Part shown: piece after piece, positions 28,323 to 36,246 of the stretch | How the letters are laid out: the number at the start of each line of letters is the position of its first letter | How positions within the stretch are numbered: position 1 is the first letter of the stretch | Assembly (NCBI GenBank): GCA_002730875.1 | Contig: PCBI01000018.1 | Span: forward strand, 5,001-69,000 | Source: Spirochaetaceae bacterium | GTDB taxonomy: Bacteria > Spirochaetota > Leptospiria > Leptospirales > Leptonemataceae | Length of the DNA stretch: 64,000 nt | Direction: 5' to 3' | Made by a program: the position numbers and the translations under genes | The notes under the pieces: model-generated | Told to the model about the DNA's origin: nothing | Database searches by the model: none | Seen by the model: only the letters and a program-made list of their open reading frames with translations

Positions 28323-30041
28323 ATGAAAAAGGGAATGACTTTAGTACTGGCGGCAGCGGCCGTCTGGTTTGCCGGATGCCAGGGCAGCAGTTCGGCCGAT
28401 TCGTCCATCCTGTTTGGAATGGCCATAGCCCCCGAACCGGCCAATACCGTAACGGTTACCGAGGTAGCCGGCGGAATGAGCGTGGCTTACCCCACTACTT
28501 ACACGGAAGATTCCGAGCCGGAAGCGCCGTTTGAAGGATTGTCCCTGTCGGCTGGAGAAAACATCAGCGGATTTGCGGGAGCCGTACCCCATGGTTCGGC
28601 CACGGACGCCGAAAGCCTGCTTACCTGGGCCCTGAGCAAGATCGCATCCTGGAGCGACGTTTCCGATTATTCGCTGATTTCTCGCACCGACGTGGATGCC
28701 ACAGTAGATACAGAAGTGGGCACCATTGAACTGGTAATGGACAGCAGCCAGAACTCCACCACCCTGCGAAATGCAATGATGGAATACTTTGCAAATACCA
28801 CGGGAACACAGGCCACCATACAAGGAAAAGCCGATCCCGCGGATGGCGAGATGGTGACCGATACCTTTCGCATTGTGATTCAGGCCTCGCGCACCGCCAC
28901 CGGCAGCGTGATTCTGGCCGCCATCACTCCCAAATCGCTTTATAGCGAAAACGAAGGCTCCATGGCCGCCTTCACCGACGGTACCAATGTAGGCCTGGCG
29001 GGACAAACCCTCGTAGCCGCCAACGACAATTTCGCATCCGCGGCAGCGGCCAAAGCCGACTTCATAATCGCTCTGGACAACTCCGGTTCAATGAGCAATG
29101 AGATATACGGAGCGGCCACGGCGGCCCTGGATTTCTTCAACCGAATGGAGGCCCTGAATCTGGACTTTCAGGTAGGCGTGATTACAACGGATACCTACCG
29201 ACTCAGACCGGGCGGATTTGCCACTGACGTCACCGTGTTTCAAAAGGATCTTCTGGGCGGATGGTCTTCCGGCGAAGGCGGCTGGGGAACCAGCAAGGGT
29301 TCCACTGATGGTAACGGCGCCTACTGGACCCTGGCCACGGGCGCGGAAGACTCCATCGACAATGCCAGCGATGGCGGAACGATGATCAAAGGGGACGGCA
29401 AAGAGTCCGGCGTTTACTTTGCGGAGAAGGCTCTGCTCCCCGGCGGGTCTATAGAAAGCAGCGGCCATCTCCGACCGGGGTCTCAGAAGTCAGTAATCAT
29501 TATAACTGACGAAAGCGACGCCTATTCCAAGCTGGACTCCAGCGGAAATGCAAACGATGCTCCCCTGTTCTCCACATCGGACAATGTTTTCGTCGATGAA
29601 AACATCGCGGTTTACGGTCTGGTGCCCCTGGATGACTCTACAGGTCTGCAGGGGGATTGCAGCGGATCCAACTACGCCACAGGAACGCCGAACTGGTCCG
29701 GCCTGAGCGCCACTCAGACGGCGGAAGTAAATATTCGCGACCTGGCTCTGGCCACCAATGGCGCCGTTTCATCGATTTGTTCGGACTCTTCCTATGCGGC
29801 CTTCTTCGATCAGATCGCCGATAACGTAGCGGCCAAAGCAAATCCCTATTTTCTGAATGAGACTCCTATTTCCTCATCGCTTCGAGTGACCCTGAACGGA
29901 ACAGAACTCCAGAGAACGGCCAACCCCGGTAGCGGCCAAACAGGATATCTTTTCAACGTTTCGGAGAATAAGATTGTGCTTACCGGCACATTGCCTCCTG
30001 CTGGCACTGCGCTGATTGTTAGCTACAGCTATTTCAATTGA
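28323..30041 (+). CDS. Lipoprotein with von Willebrand factor A domain
   Basis: A 572-residue lipoprotein: signal peptide KKGMTLVLAAAAVWFAGC with Cys as lipidation site, then a beta-rich region. The vWA domain runs from about residue 235 to 510: ADFIIALDNSGSMSNEIYGAA (MIDAS DxSxS), FQVGVITTDTYRL and KSVIIITDESDAYS. The last ~60 residues (RVTLNGTELQR...IVLTGTLPPAGTALIVSYSYFN) look like a short Ig-like domain. ATG at 28323 has GAGGAT upstream. It is divergent from the OmpA-barrel gene and 81 bp upstream of an OmpA-domain lipoprotein, suggesting an envelope assembly. Confidence 0.85.
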   Translation: MKKGMTLVLAAAAVWFAGCQGSSSADSSILFGMAIAPEPANTVTVTEVAGGMSVAYPTTYTEDSEPEAPFEGLSLSAGENISGFAGAVPHGSATDAESLLTWALSKIASWSDVSDYSLISRTDVDATVDTEVGTIELVMDSSQNSTTLRNAMMEYFANTTGTQATIQGKADPADGEMVTDTFRIVIQASRTATGSVILAAITPKSLYSENEGSMAAFTDGTNVGLAGQTLVAANDNFASAAAAKADFIIALDNSGSMSNEIYGAATAALDFFNRMEALNLDFQVGVITTDTYRLRPGGFATDVTVFQKDLLGGWSSGEGGWGTSKGSTDGNGAYWTLATGAEDSIDNASDGGTMIKGDGKESGVYFAEKALLPGGSIESSGHLRPGSQKSVIIITDESDAYSKLDSSGNANDAPLFSTSDNVFVDENIAVYGLVPLDDSTGLQGDCSGSNYATGTPNWSGLSATQTAEVNIRDLALATNGAVSSICSDSSYAAFFDQIADNVAAKANPYFLNETPISSSLRVTLNGTELQRTANPGSGQTGYLFNVSENKIVLTGTLPPAGTALIVSYSYFN

Positions 30042-30064
30042 TGAGGAAACCGGGCGGTTACCTG

Positions 30065-30070
30065 TATAAT
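30065..30070 (+). promoter_or_regulatory. -10 element TATAAT for the OmpA-domain lipoprotein
   Basis: A perfect TATAAT preceded by TG lies 24 bp after the vWA lipoprotein stop. No strong -35 is found at 16-18 bp (30042-30047 is TGAGGA). Transcription would begin close to 30076-30077, at the foot of the hairpin at 30075-30109. Confidence 0.5.
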
Positions 30071-30074
30071 TAAT

Positions 30075-30109
30075 GGCGGGCTGGACGCGGAAAAGGCATC
30101 CAGCCCGCC
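30075..30109 (+). other. Strong 5'-leader stem-loop
   Basis: GGCGGGCTGGA (30075-30085) and TCCAGCCCGCC (30099-30109) pair perfectly over 11 bp with a 13-nt loop, ending just before the AAGGAACGG Shine-Dalgarno of the next gene. There is no U-run on the plus strand. If the TATAAT at 30065 is used, this would be the very 5' end of the mRNA. Confidence 0.75.
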
Positions 30110-30122
30110 AAGGAACGGATAG

Positions 30123-30788
30123 ATGCAAAAAACCTGGAAACTGATATTGATCTCGGCCCTGGCTCTGGTAGCCACCGGCTGCAATACTTTTCAAGAAATC
30201 CCCTCTTACTTCGGGTACAACTCCTATTGGGGCCTCTTTTGCGGCTGCACCACATATCGCACCGAAGCCGATCCAGCCACCGATGAAGCCTCCGACAGTT
30301 TGAACAAGGTGTATGCCCGGGTTCGCAACGACTTCGCTGAAAACGGCGAAATCATGGAAGAGCTGGAGAACTCGTTTCGCGCCCAGGGCTTTGAGTTAAG
30401 GAAGGAACTGGATGCGGGCGGAAACACGAAGAACCTGATTGCCATCATCGACGGCGACCTTTCCTTTCCCACTGGCTCTTCGGAGTTGACCCCGAAAGCT
30501 CTGGAGATTGTAGACAAGATGGGCGAGGGTCTGGCCGAAATCCCCAATACCGTGGCCCGAATCCATGGACATACGGATACCCCGGGCTCTTACCAGGGAA
30601 ACAAAATACTCAGCCAGAAAAGGGCCGAATCAGTACGGCGTGCGCTGATCAATCGAAAAGGGATTGCTCCGGAACGAATCATTGAAGTGCGAGGATTCGC
30701 CGACGATCGTAAACTCATCGACACAAACGCTTCCGAGCCCAGAAACCGAAGAACGGAGATTTTGATTTCCTTTAAAGGCGATTCCTGA
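30123..30788 (+). CDS. OmpA-domain lipoprotein (Pal-like)
   Basis: A 221-residue lipoprotein: signal peptide QKTWKLILISALALVATGC, a short Tyr/Cys-containing linker, then an OmpA-like peptidoglycan-binding domain. Key parts are [59 protein letters not shown] and [23 protein letters not shown]. It is about the size of Pal and would tether the outer membrane to peptidoglycan. Its last ~170 residues closely parallel the C-terminus of the barrel protein at 26422-28131 (e.g. [13 protein letters not shown] versus [13 protein letters not shown]), indicating duplication. The start has AAGGAACGGATAG upstream. Confidence 0.88.
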   Translation: MQKTWKLILISALALVATGCNTFQEIPSYFGYNSYWGLFCGCTTYRTEADPATDEASDSLNKVYARVRNDFAENGEIMEELENSFRAQGFELRKELDAGGNTKNLIAIIDGDLSFPTGSSELTPKALEIVDKMGEGLAEIPNTVARIHGHTDTPGSYQGNKILSQKRAESVRRALINRKGIAPERIIEVRGFADDRKLIDTNASEPRNRRTEILISFKGDS

Positions 30789-30799
30789 TTTAGTCGGGT

Positions 30800-33223
30800 A
30801 TGCGCTCGCTTCGCAGAATCCAGGCTCTAGCAGAAATTTATCTAGTTCGGGGATTCCAGAACTTACCGGGGATTCGGCCTGTTCGCATGTCCCGGGGCGG
30901 CTGGACGGCTGGATGTCGCCCTACCGCCACCGGGATCCTCATACTGCTCTGTACACTCACGGGCAGCGCGCTACAGGCACAATCTCTGGAGCAGTGCCTC
31001 CAATTCAAGAGCTTCGCAGAATCCGAAAAAGAGCCCAGACCCGAACAGCTCCTGAATCAGTCATTTAAGCCCATGGACCGGCTGGAACAATTGGGTTTCC
31101 ACCGGGGCCCGGTCTGGTTGCGCTGCTCGTTCAAAGATCTGGATCCTTTCCCGGCAAGCGGCCGCCACCGACTGCTTCTGGCAAACGGATTCATTCAGTA
31201 CGTAGACGTTTATCTATACAAGATTCAAGGCAATGCCGCCGAGCGTATTGCCAGGTTTCGTGCCGGAAGTTCTGTACACAGCGATCTTCATCGTTGGCAA
31301 AGACAACCGGCCTTCGACTTGCCGGAGTTGAATCGAGATCAAGTAATTCTAATTAGAACCCAGACCGGGTCGCGAATAAGACTACCCCTGGAACTAATCA
31401 CAGAGAAGGAATACGAATCCAGGAAACTACGCGACCAAATGTTCTTCCTGACGTTCTACGGGATACTTGCTGTCCTGTTCGTTTCCAACCTGCTGGGCTT
31501 CGCCGGCTTGAGAGATCGGCGCTATCTGGAATTGAACGGATTTCTACTACCGTTTATCCTTTACCATACCTATCTGGATCAGCTCTGGCCGGCGGGCTTT
31601 GGCGGAAACACTGTAATCTTTCAGATGCTCGCCTCTTGCGGCCCGCTGGCCCTTGTATTTTTCGGCATCTTTCTGGAAAGGTTCATCGAGCTCCCGCAAG
31701 GCGCCACCCGATTGAGGCTCCTCATTCGCATACTGGTTGTTTCCGGAGCCGCTGTGGCCTTTCTGCAATTGTTCAGTTTTGCCTGGGGCATCCGGGCGCT
31801 GATCCTTTGCCTTCCCATCTGGCTGATTCTGCTTGTGATGGTCATGGCCCTTGCATACGGGAAGGCTCGCAGAGAGGTTCGATTTCTGGCCTGGGCCATT
31901 TTCATCTCGCTACCCCTCTCCAGTCTGGTAACAATGGCGGAACTATTTCTGCAAACCGATACACTACTCTTTTTCCCGATGACTCGTTTACTGATTCTTC
32001 CGGGCGCCCTGCTAATTACAGTCTCTGTAACCATGAATCTTTCCCGGGATGCAAAGGAGCGACAGGAGGCCCTGGAAGAAGCTGTAAAGGAGCGAACCAG
32101 ACAGTTGATGGCCGAGTCCCTGCGCAGCGAAGAAGCGGGCAAGATCAAAGACAATGTACTTCGGATAGTTTCGCATGACATTCGATCCCCTCTGGCGGCG
32201 TTGAAGACCAATCTACCGCTGCTTCAAAAACCAGGACTGCCCGAGGAAGTCCGCGGCGAGCTTGTGCGGGAGATGGAGTCCACTGTTGACGAACTCTTGC
32301 ATCTATCGAACTGGCTTTTGGAATCCTCCCGGGCCGGTAGCGGTAAACCGGGACTGGAGCCACGCTGGGTTCCTGTACACCAGGTATTACAGGATATTGC
32401 TTCCCGCTTTTCCAGCGGCGCCGAACAGACGCTTTCGATTCAAGTGTCGGCCCCGGAGGACTGGGAGTTTTTGATCGACCCTCCGCTGTTTGCCAGTATG
32501 GTTTCAAACTTGATTTCCAATGCCCTGCCCCATCTTCCCGGGGAGGGTCTGATCGATCTGGTAGCCAACCTGGAGGGCGAGTTCGTGCTTCGCATTATCG
32601 ACAATGGCTCCGGCGTCCCGGAAGAGCTGCAGAAAAGCCTGTTTGATCCCACTCAGGTCGGAAGAAAAACCCTGGCTGCCGACGCCAGCCGAGGACGCGG
32701 GCTGGGGCTCATACTTTCCAGGGAAATCGCACTCCTTCATGGCGGCGAATTGGAACTGGAACACAGCGTCCCGGGGCAAACCGTGTTTCGCTTTCGCATG
32801 CCGCAAAACAGGGTGTACATTCCAGGGCACGAGTCTTCTCGAGGACAATCCATTGTCCTGCTTGTGGACGATGATCCGGCATTTCGTCAGATGGTACGGA
32901 CGCTTTTTTTTCAAGCGGATCCGGAGCTGGCCACCGTGGAGGCGTCCAATACTCGACAGGCGCTTCGCATTCTACGAGAGCTGCGCCCGCGACTGATCCT
33001 TACCGATGTCTGGATGCCCGGCGAAGACGGCTTTCATTTAATTCAGAGCCTGGCCGGGGATGAAAGATTCGCAAGCATTCCGGTATGGGCTATATCCGCG
33101 GACCCCACGACGCGAAAGAATGCTCTGGCCTACGAAAACGTTACTGCCTTTATAGAAAAACCTATTCGCCCGGAAAGGCTCAAGAAAAAATTCAGCGATT
33201 TCGCTCGTGAAAGTAGGCGATGA
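30800..33223 (+). CDS. Hybrid histidine kinase with 7TMR-DISM sensor and receiver
   Basis: An 807-residue membrane kinase. Order: N-terminal signal/anchor (~45-60), a periplasmic 7TMR-DISM extracellular beta domain (~65-205; RGPVWLRCSFKDLDP), seven TM helices (~215-415), a coiled coil, a HisKA domain with His 459 in RIVSHDIRSPLAALK, an HATPase_c domain (N box MVSNLISNALPHL, G boxes IDNGSGVPEEL and GRGLGLILSREIA), and a C-terminal receiver (VLLVDDDPAF with Asp 736 in LTDVWMPGEDG). It starts 11 bp after the OmpA-domain lipoprotein, so probably forms an operon with it. Its 3' end overlaps the convergent LuxR-type regulator by 32 bp. The ligand is unknown; DISM domains in other bacteria bind carbohydrates. 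Confidence 0.93.
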   Translation: MRSLRRIQALAEIYLVRGFQNLPGIRPVRMSRGGWTAGCRPTATGILILLCTLTGSALQAQSLEQCLQFKSFAESEKEPRPEQLLNQSFKPMDRLEQLGFHRGPVWLRCSFKDLDPFPASGRHRLLLANGFIQYVDVYLYKIQGNAAERIARFRAGSSVHSDLHRWQRQPAFDLPELNRDQVILIRTQTGSRIRLPLELITEKEYESRKLRDQMFFLTFYGILAVLFVSNLLGFAGLRDRRYLELNGFLLPFILYHTYLDQLWPAGFGGNTVIFQMLASCGPLALVFFGIFLERFIELPQGATRLRLLIRILVVSGAAVAFLQLFSFAWGIRALILCLPIWLILLVMVMALAYGKARREVRFLAWAIFISLPLSSLVTMAELFLQTDTLLFFPMTRLLILPGALLITVSVTMNLSRDAKERQEALEEAVKERTRQLMAESLRSEEAGKIKDNVLRIVSHDIRSPLAALKTNLPLLQKPGLPEEVRGELVREMESTVDELLHLSNWLLESSRAGSGKPGLEPRWVPVHQVLQDIASRFSSGAEQTLSIQVSAPEDWEFLIDPPLFASMVSNLISNALPHLPGEGLIDLVANLEGEFVLRIIDNGSGVPEELQKSLFDPTQVGRKTLAADASRGRGLGLILSREIALLHGGELELEHSVPGQTVFRFRMPQNRVYIPGHESSRGQSIVLLVDDDPAFRQMVRTLFFQADPELATVEASNTRQALRILRELRPRLILTDVWMPGEDGFHLIQSLAGDERFASIPVWAISADPTTRKNALAYENVTAFIEKPIRPERLKKKFSDFARESRR

Positions 33224-33890
33224 GTTCGGCGGTGGTCTCGGCGTTTAGCTTTTCTTTCAGGTTGCCTTTATGAAAGGCCACCGTTCGGGCAGATATATCC
33301 AGTCTTTCCGCAATCTCTTTGTCTTTAAACCCATGAGCCACGAGTTCGAACACCTGCCATTCTCTTTCGCTTAGTTTGGGATCCGCATCCCGATGTTGCT
33401 CCAGTATAGCCTGTACTTTTTCGGAGAACACCGGATGGCCGGCCACAATTCGATTCAGTGCCGCCACAATATTTTCGTTCACATCGTCCTTCAGTAGCAC
33501 TCCATCCACCTGAAGCCGGGCGGCAGCGGAAATAATGGCCGGGGATTCCTGCTGAGTAACGATCAGAATACCCACATTCGGATAGGCTTTCTTCAAATGG
33601 GAGACAACAACCAGGCCTCCGTACTGGGAAATTTCTCGGATTCCCAGTCGTTCCATTTCCTCCACCAGGGATCTTTCCGCCGCATCTTCCAATTCTGTGC
33701 CCGGAGGCATGCCAATATCCAGCACAGCTATGCGGGGCGTCTTCTCACGAAACCCGGCAAGTACATCGTCTCCGTTTCTGCCTTCATGACAGACATAGAA
33801 GGAGTCCGACTCCCCGATCACAATTCTAAGTCCGGTCAGAATGAGCTGATGATCGTCAGCGATGAGTACGGGGTATTTCTGGCCTGCCAT
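33192..33890 (-). CDS. NarL/LuxR-family response regulator
   Basis: About 232 residues. A receiver domain (PVLIADDHQLILTGL; phospho-Asp in IAVLDIGMPPG; Lys in LLKDDVNENI) is followed by a LuxR-type HTH (LSEREWQVFELVAHGFKDKEIAERLDISARTVAFHKGNL). The receiver has an extra loop, GTELEDAAERSLVEEMERLGIREISQYGG, longer than usual. I chose the ATG at 33890; a TTG at 33950 is in frame. It faces the hybrid kinase tail to tail with a 32-bp overlap. This proximity suggests, but does not prove, that they are partners. Confidence 0.9.
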   Translation of the reverse strand: MAGQKYPVLIADDHQLILTGLRIVIGESDSFYVCHEGRNGDDVLAGFREKTPRIAVLDIGMPPGTELEDAAERSLVEEMERLGIREISQYGGLVVVSHLKKAYPNVGILIVTQQESPAIISAAARLQVDGVLLKDDVNENIVAALNRIVAGHPVFSEKVQAILEQHRDADPKLSEREWQVFELVAHGFKDKEIAERLDISARTVAFHKGNLKEKLNAETTAELIAYFHERNR

Positions 33891-34035
33891 TTTGTAGTTA
33901 TCGGTCCTATTTCCGTGCTGACAAGCTTCTATTCGTTCCGGACCGGACAAAGTCTTGCCGGAGTGTCACGGATCCGAAACACTCGCCGCCCTGGATAACC
34001 CGCCGCCCGTGAAGTGAAATCCACTTCATTTTTAC

Positions 34036-35175
34036 TTGATTCCTGGATCGACCGATCCCGCTAATGATGGCGTGGATAGCGGACTCATACCGTTTAAGCC
34101 CGCCAGCGGCGCCCGAGGGCCCCATGCGCAGACTATTGCCACCCACCTGCTGGGAAGAGCTTCCTTCATAAACAGTAAGAAGTTCAAGTCGGACCTATAT
34201 ACAGTAGCTCTGCCCAGTCCGGAAGGTAGTATGGACCGCTTACTCCTGAAGATACACCGACAGAAAGCCAGGGAAGCGCCGGCAGTGATCCTGGTTCATG
34301 GCATGGAAGGTAGTTCCGAATCCGTGTATATTATCAAGCTCACGGAAAAGCTTCTCAGTCGTGGTTTTCATGTAGTTCGTATGAATCTACGCCAATGCGG
34401 CGATGGCCGGGATATGGCCCGGATGACCTATAACGCTGCCATGACTGTGGATCTGCATGCAGCTTGTATTTTCGTGCATGAGAACCTATCCGAACGGATG
34501 GCTCTGGTGGGTTACAGTCTGGGCGGAAATATGACCTTGAAATACATGGGCGAGCCCGCCACAGAAAGAGCCCGGCAGATTCGCAATCTGAGGAGAGCAC
34601 AGAAGGACTACCTCGAAAGAGAAAGCCCGCTGCGAAGAAAGTGGAAGCAGTACCCGCTTCGGCTACCGGAACGATGGGTAGCCGTCAGCGCTCCCCTGGA
34701 TCTGAAAGCCACTCAGGTTCGCATGGATTCTGAAAGAGCAAAAATTTACAGAGAAGCGTTCCTGGAAGAGTTCAAATTGAGGGTGGATTCCGGCGTCTAT
34801 GGCGAACTGGCACGTAATCTTCCGGAAGCGCATCGAAGACCGGATACCTTTTATCGCTTTGATACACTATATACCGCGCCGGCCGCCGGTTACCTGGGAG
34901 CGGAACACTATTACGAGGTGGGTTCCGGAGGCGGCTACATCCCGAAGATCAAGACTCCCGGTTTGCTGCTCCATGCCCTGGATGATCCTTTAATCCCCCA
35001 TGAACCTATCCACGAAATCCCCTGGTCGCAGTACAAGGATATCGAAGTGCATTTCACGCTAAATGGAGGCCATGTGGGCTGGCTTGCGCGAAAGCATCCG
35101 GAATTTCCCGACCGCCGATGGATGGACTATCGCATCGAAACCTATTTGCTGGACTGGGTTGGCCGTAAATCCTGA
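34036..35175 (+). CDS. Alpha/beta hydrolase, YheT/EMB8-like family
   Basis: A 379-residue soluble hydrolase. GARGPHAQTI near the N-terminus, VILVHGMEGSSES, RMNLRQCGD and the nucleophile elbow LVGYSLGGNMTLKYMGE are typical of the YheT/EMB8 family. The catalytic Asp (LLLHALDDPLIPHE) and His (NGGHVGWL) are also present, so it should be active. About 40 charged residues (RQIRNLRRAQKDYLERESPLRRKWKQ) enlarge the lid region. It starts with a TTG at 34036; a GTG 36 bases later is possible. Natural substrates of this family are poorly known. Confidence 0.88.
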   Translation: MIPGSTDPANDGVDSGLIPFKPASGARGPHAQTIATHLLGRASFINSKKFKSDLYTVALPSPEGSMDRLLLKIHRQKAREAPAVILVHGMEGSSESVYIIKLTEKLLSRGFHVVRMNLRQCGDGRDMARMTYNAAMTVDLHAACIFVHENLSERMALVGYSLGGNMTLKYMGEPATERARQIRNLRRAQKDYLERESPLRRKWKQYPLRLPERWVAVSAPLDLKATQVRMDSERAKIYREAFLEEFKLRVDSGVYGELARNLPEAHRRPDTFYRFDTLYTAPAAGYLGAEHYYEVGSGGGYIPKIKTPGLLLHALDDPLIPHEPIHEIPWSQYKDIEVHFTLNGGHVGWLARKHPEFPDRRWMDYRIETYLLDWVGRKS

Positions 35176-36113
35176 ATACAATCTGTGCGCAGATTATGCT
35201 CCGGCTCCTTTTGCACATCCATGGCTGGATCCCTGCTGTAATTCTTCAGGAACTCCGAGCCCTGAGAAAAGTAGGAATGAGGATTCTGTATTTGAAGCGT
35301 AAAATCTTCGTGGGTTTCGGCGAACATGGCGCCCTGGTCATAGGGACGCATGAGTTGCTCGTAGAATCCGTATCTGTAGATCTTGCCATCTTCTTCGTAG
35401 GCCATGGGACTGAGGGAGCGATCTGACTGATTAAAAAAGTAAAGCAAAGGATCTCTCTCCACCATTTTCTTGCGAGTATCCAGACGCTTTATGGCCATCT
35501 CTATACTCAACGGTTCAATACAACGCCGCAGGGATTCTTCGGAATCCATCTTGAGCGGGCCCTGCTGCCGGGAATACACGAATCGCGGGCGCAGCAAAAC
35601 CCAGGGCCCCTTGCGCTCAACCACGCCTCTTTCCCCATAGATGCTTCGCAAAGCCTGGCCGCGGACCCACTCTTCATAGGTATGGATTTTGTAATAGATC
35701 TGATTTTTCCCATCCCCTACAATGCGAATCATGTGTTTCCCGGAGGAGAGGCTATGCAGGTCCGCAACCGAATAACGAGTGGAAACCGGCCTTTCAAAAT
35801 CCCCGGCAAGAGGTTGTAATTCGCCGTTTCCCGCAAAATCCGATAGGCTGACATCCGGACAGTTTAATTCCGGGCAATGAGCCTCGTATAGATCCTGGGC
35901 GGAAGGAAGTCGATGTATCCAGCCCGGCGTGGAGAAGCAGCCGATAAACTGCGAAATGAGAAATACCAGAAAGATGCGAAGGCCCCGCCCCGTATTCTTC
36001 CCGACAGGGCTGCATTGCGAGGATGGACGGGCCTTTAGAAGACCAGGTGGATTCAGTTTACTCCGCGGAATTCCGGGACCCGGTAAACCGGCAGATTTAC
36101 GAGGATTCGGCAA
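35142..36113 (-). CDS. Putative lipoprotein of unknown function
   Basis: A protein with no family I recognise. The hydrophobic segment GLRIFLVFLISQFIGC looks like a lipoprotein signal with Cys as the lipidated residue. The ~250 residues after it are polar, with LNCPDVSLSDFAGNGELQPL, a GKHMIRIVGDGKNQIYYKIHTYEEW core and a Tyr/Phe-rich C-terminus. The frame is open upstream to an ATG at 36299, overlapping the vWA/FHA gene by 53 bp. The extra N-terminus, however, is translated tandem-repeat DNA and looks non-coding. The only in-frame start nearer the signal is the TTG at 36113, with poor Shine-Dalgarno spacing. A frameshift or a non-standard start is possible. The 3' end overlaps the convergent hydrolase by 34 bp. 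Confidence 0.6.
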   Translation of the reverse strand: MPNPRKSAGLPGPGIPRSKLNPPGLLKARPSSQCSPVGKNTGRGLRIFLVFLISQFIGCFSTPGWIHRLPSAQDLYEAHCPELNCPDVSLSDFAGNGELQPLAGDFERPVSTRYSVADLHSLSSGKHMIRIVGDGKNQIYYKIHTYEEWVRGQALRSIYGERGVVERKGPWVLLRPRFVYSRQQGPLKMDSEESLRRCIEPLSIEMAIKRLDTRKKMVERDPLLYFFNQSDRSLSPMAYEEDGKIYRYGFYEQLMRPYDQGAMFAETHEDFTLQIQNPHSYFSQGSEFLKNYSRDPAMDVQKEPEHNLRTDCIQDLRPTQSSK

Positions 36114-36195
36114 ACTCCGCCGATAAGAAGCGACCTGGCAAGGTGCGGCAGATTTATGGGGATGCAGTAGATTCAGAAGATAAGGAGCGACTCTT
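36041..36195. repeat. Degenerate 54-57-bp tandem repeat
   Basis: Three diverged units are seen, aligned on GGATTC.G..AACTCCGC.GA at 36049, GGATTCGGCAAACTCCGCCG at 36103, and GGATGCAGTAGATTCAGAAG at 36160. The last two also share GCAGATTTA (36091, 36148) and GATAAGrAGCGAC, with a period of exactly 57 bp. The array lies immediately past the 3' end of the vWA/FHA gene. Confidence 0.75.
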
Positions 36196-36246
36196 TTCGG
36201 AACAAAGGACTCTAGCGTGGAAAGCCTGAGCTGCCGTAGCCCGAGC

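Noticed and set aside
36023-36229. Plus-strand frame with repeated RQIYxDxxxSxDKx peptide
   Set aside because: The peptide repeat follows directly from the 57-bp DNA repeat, and there is no good start or context; treated as non-coding tandem repeat.
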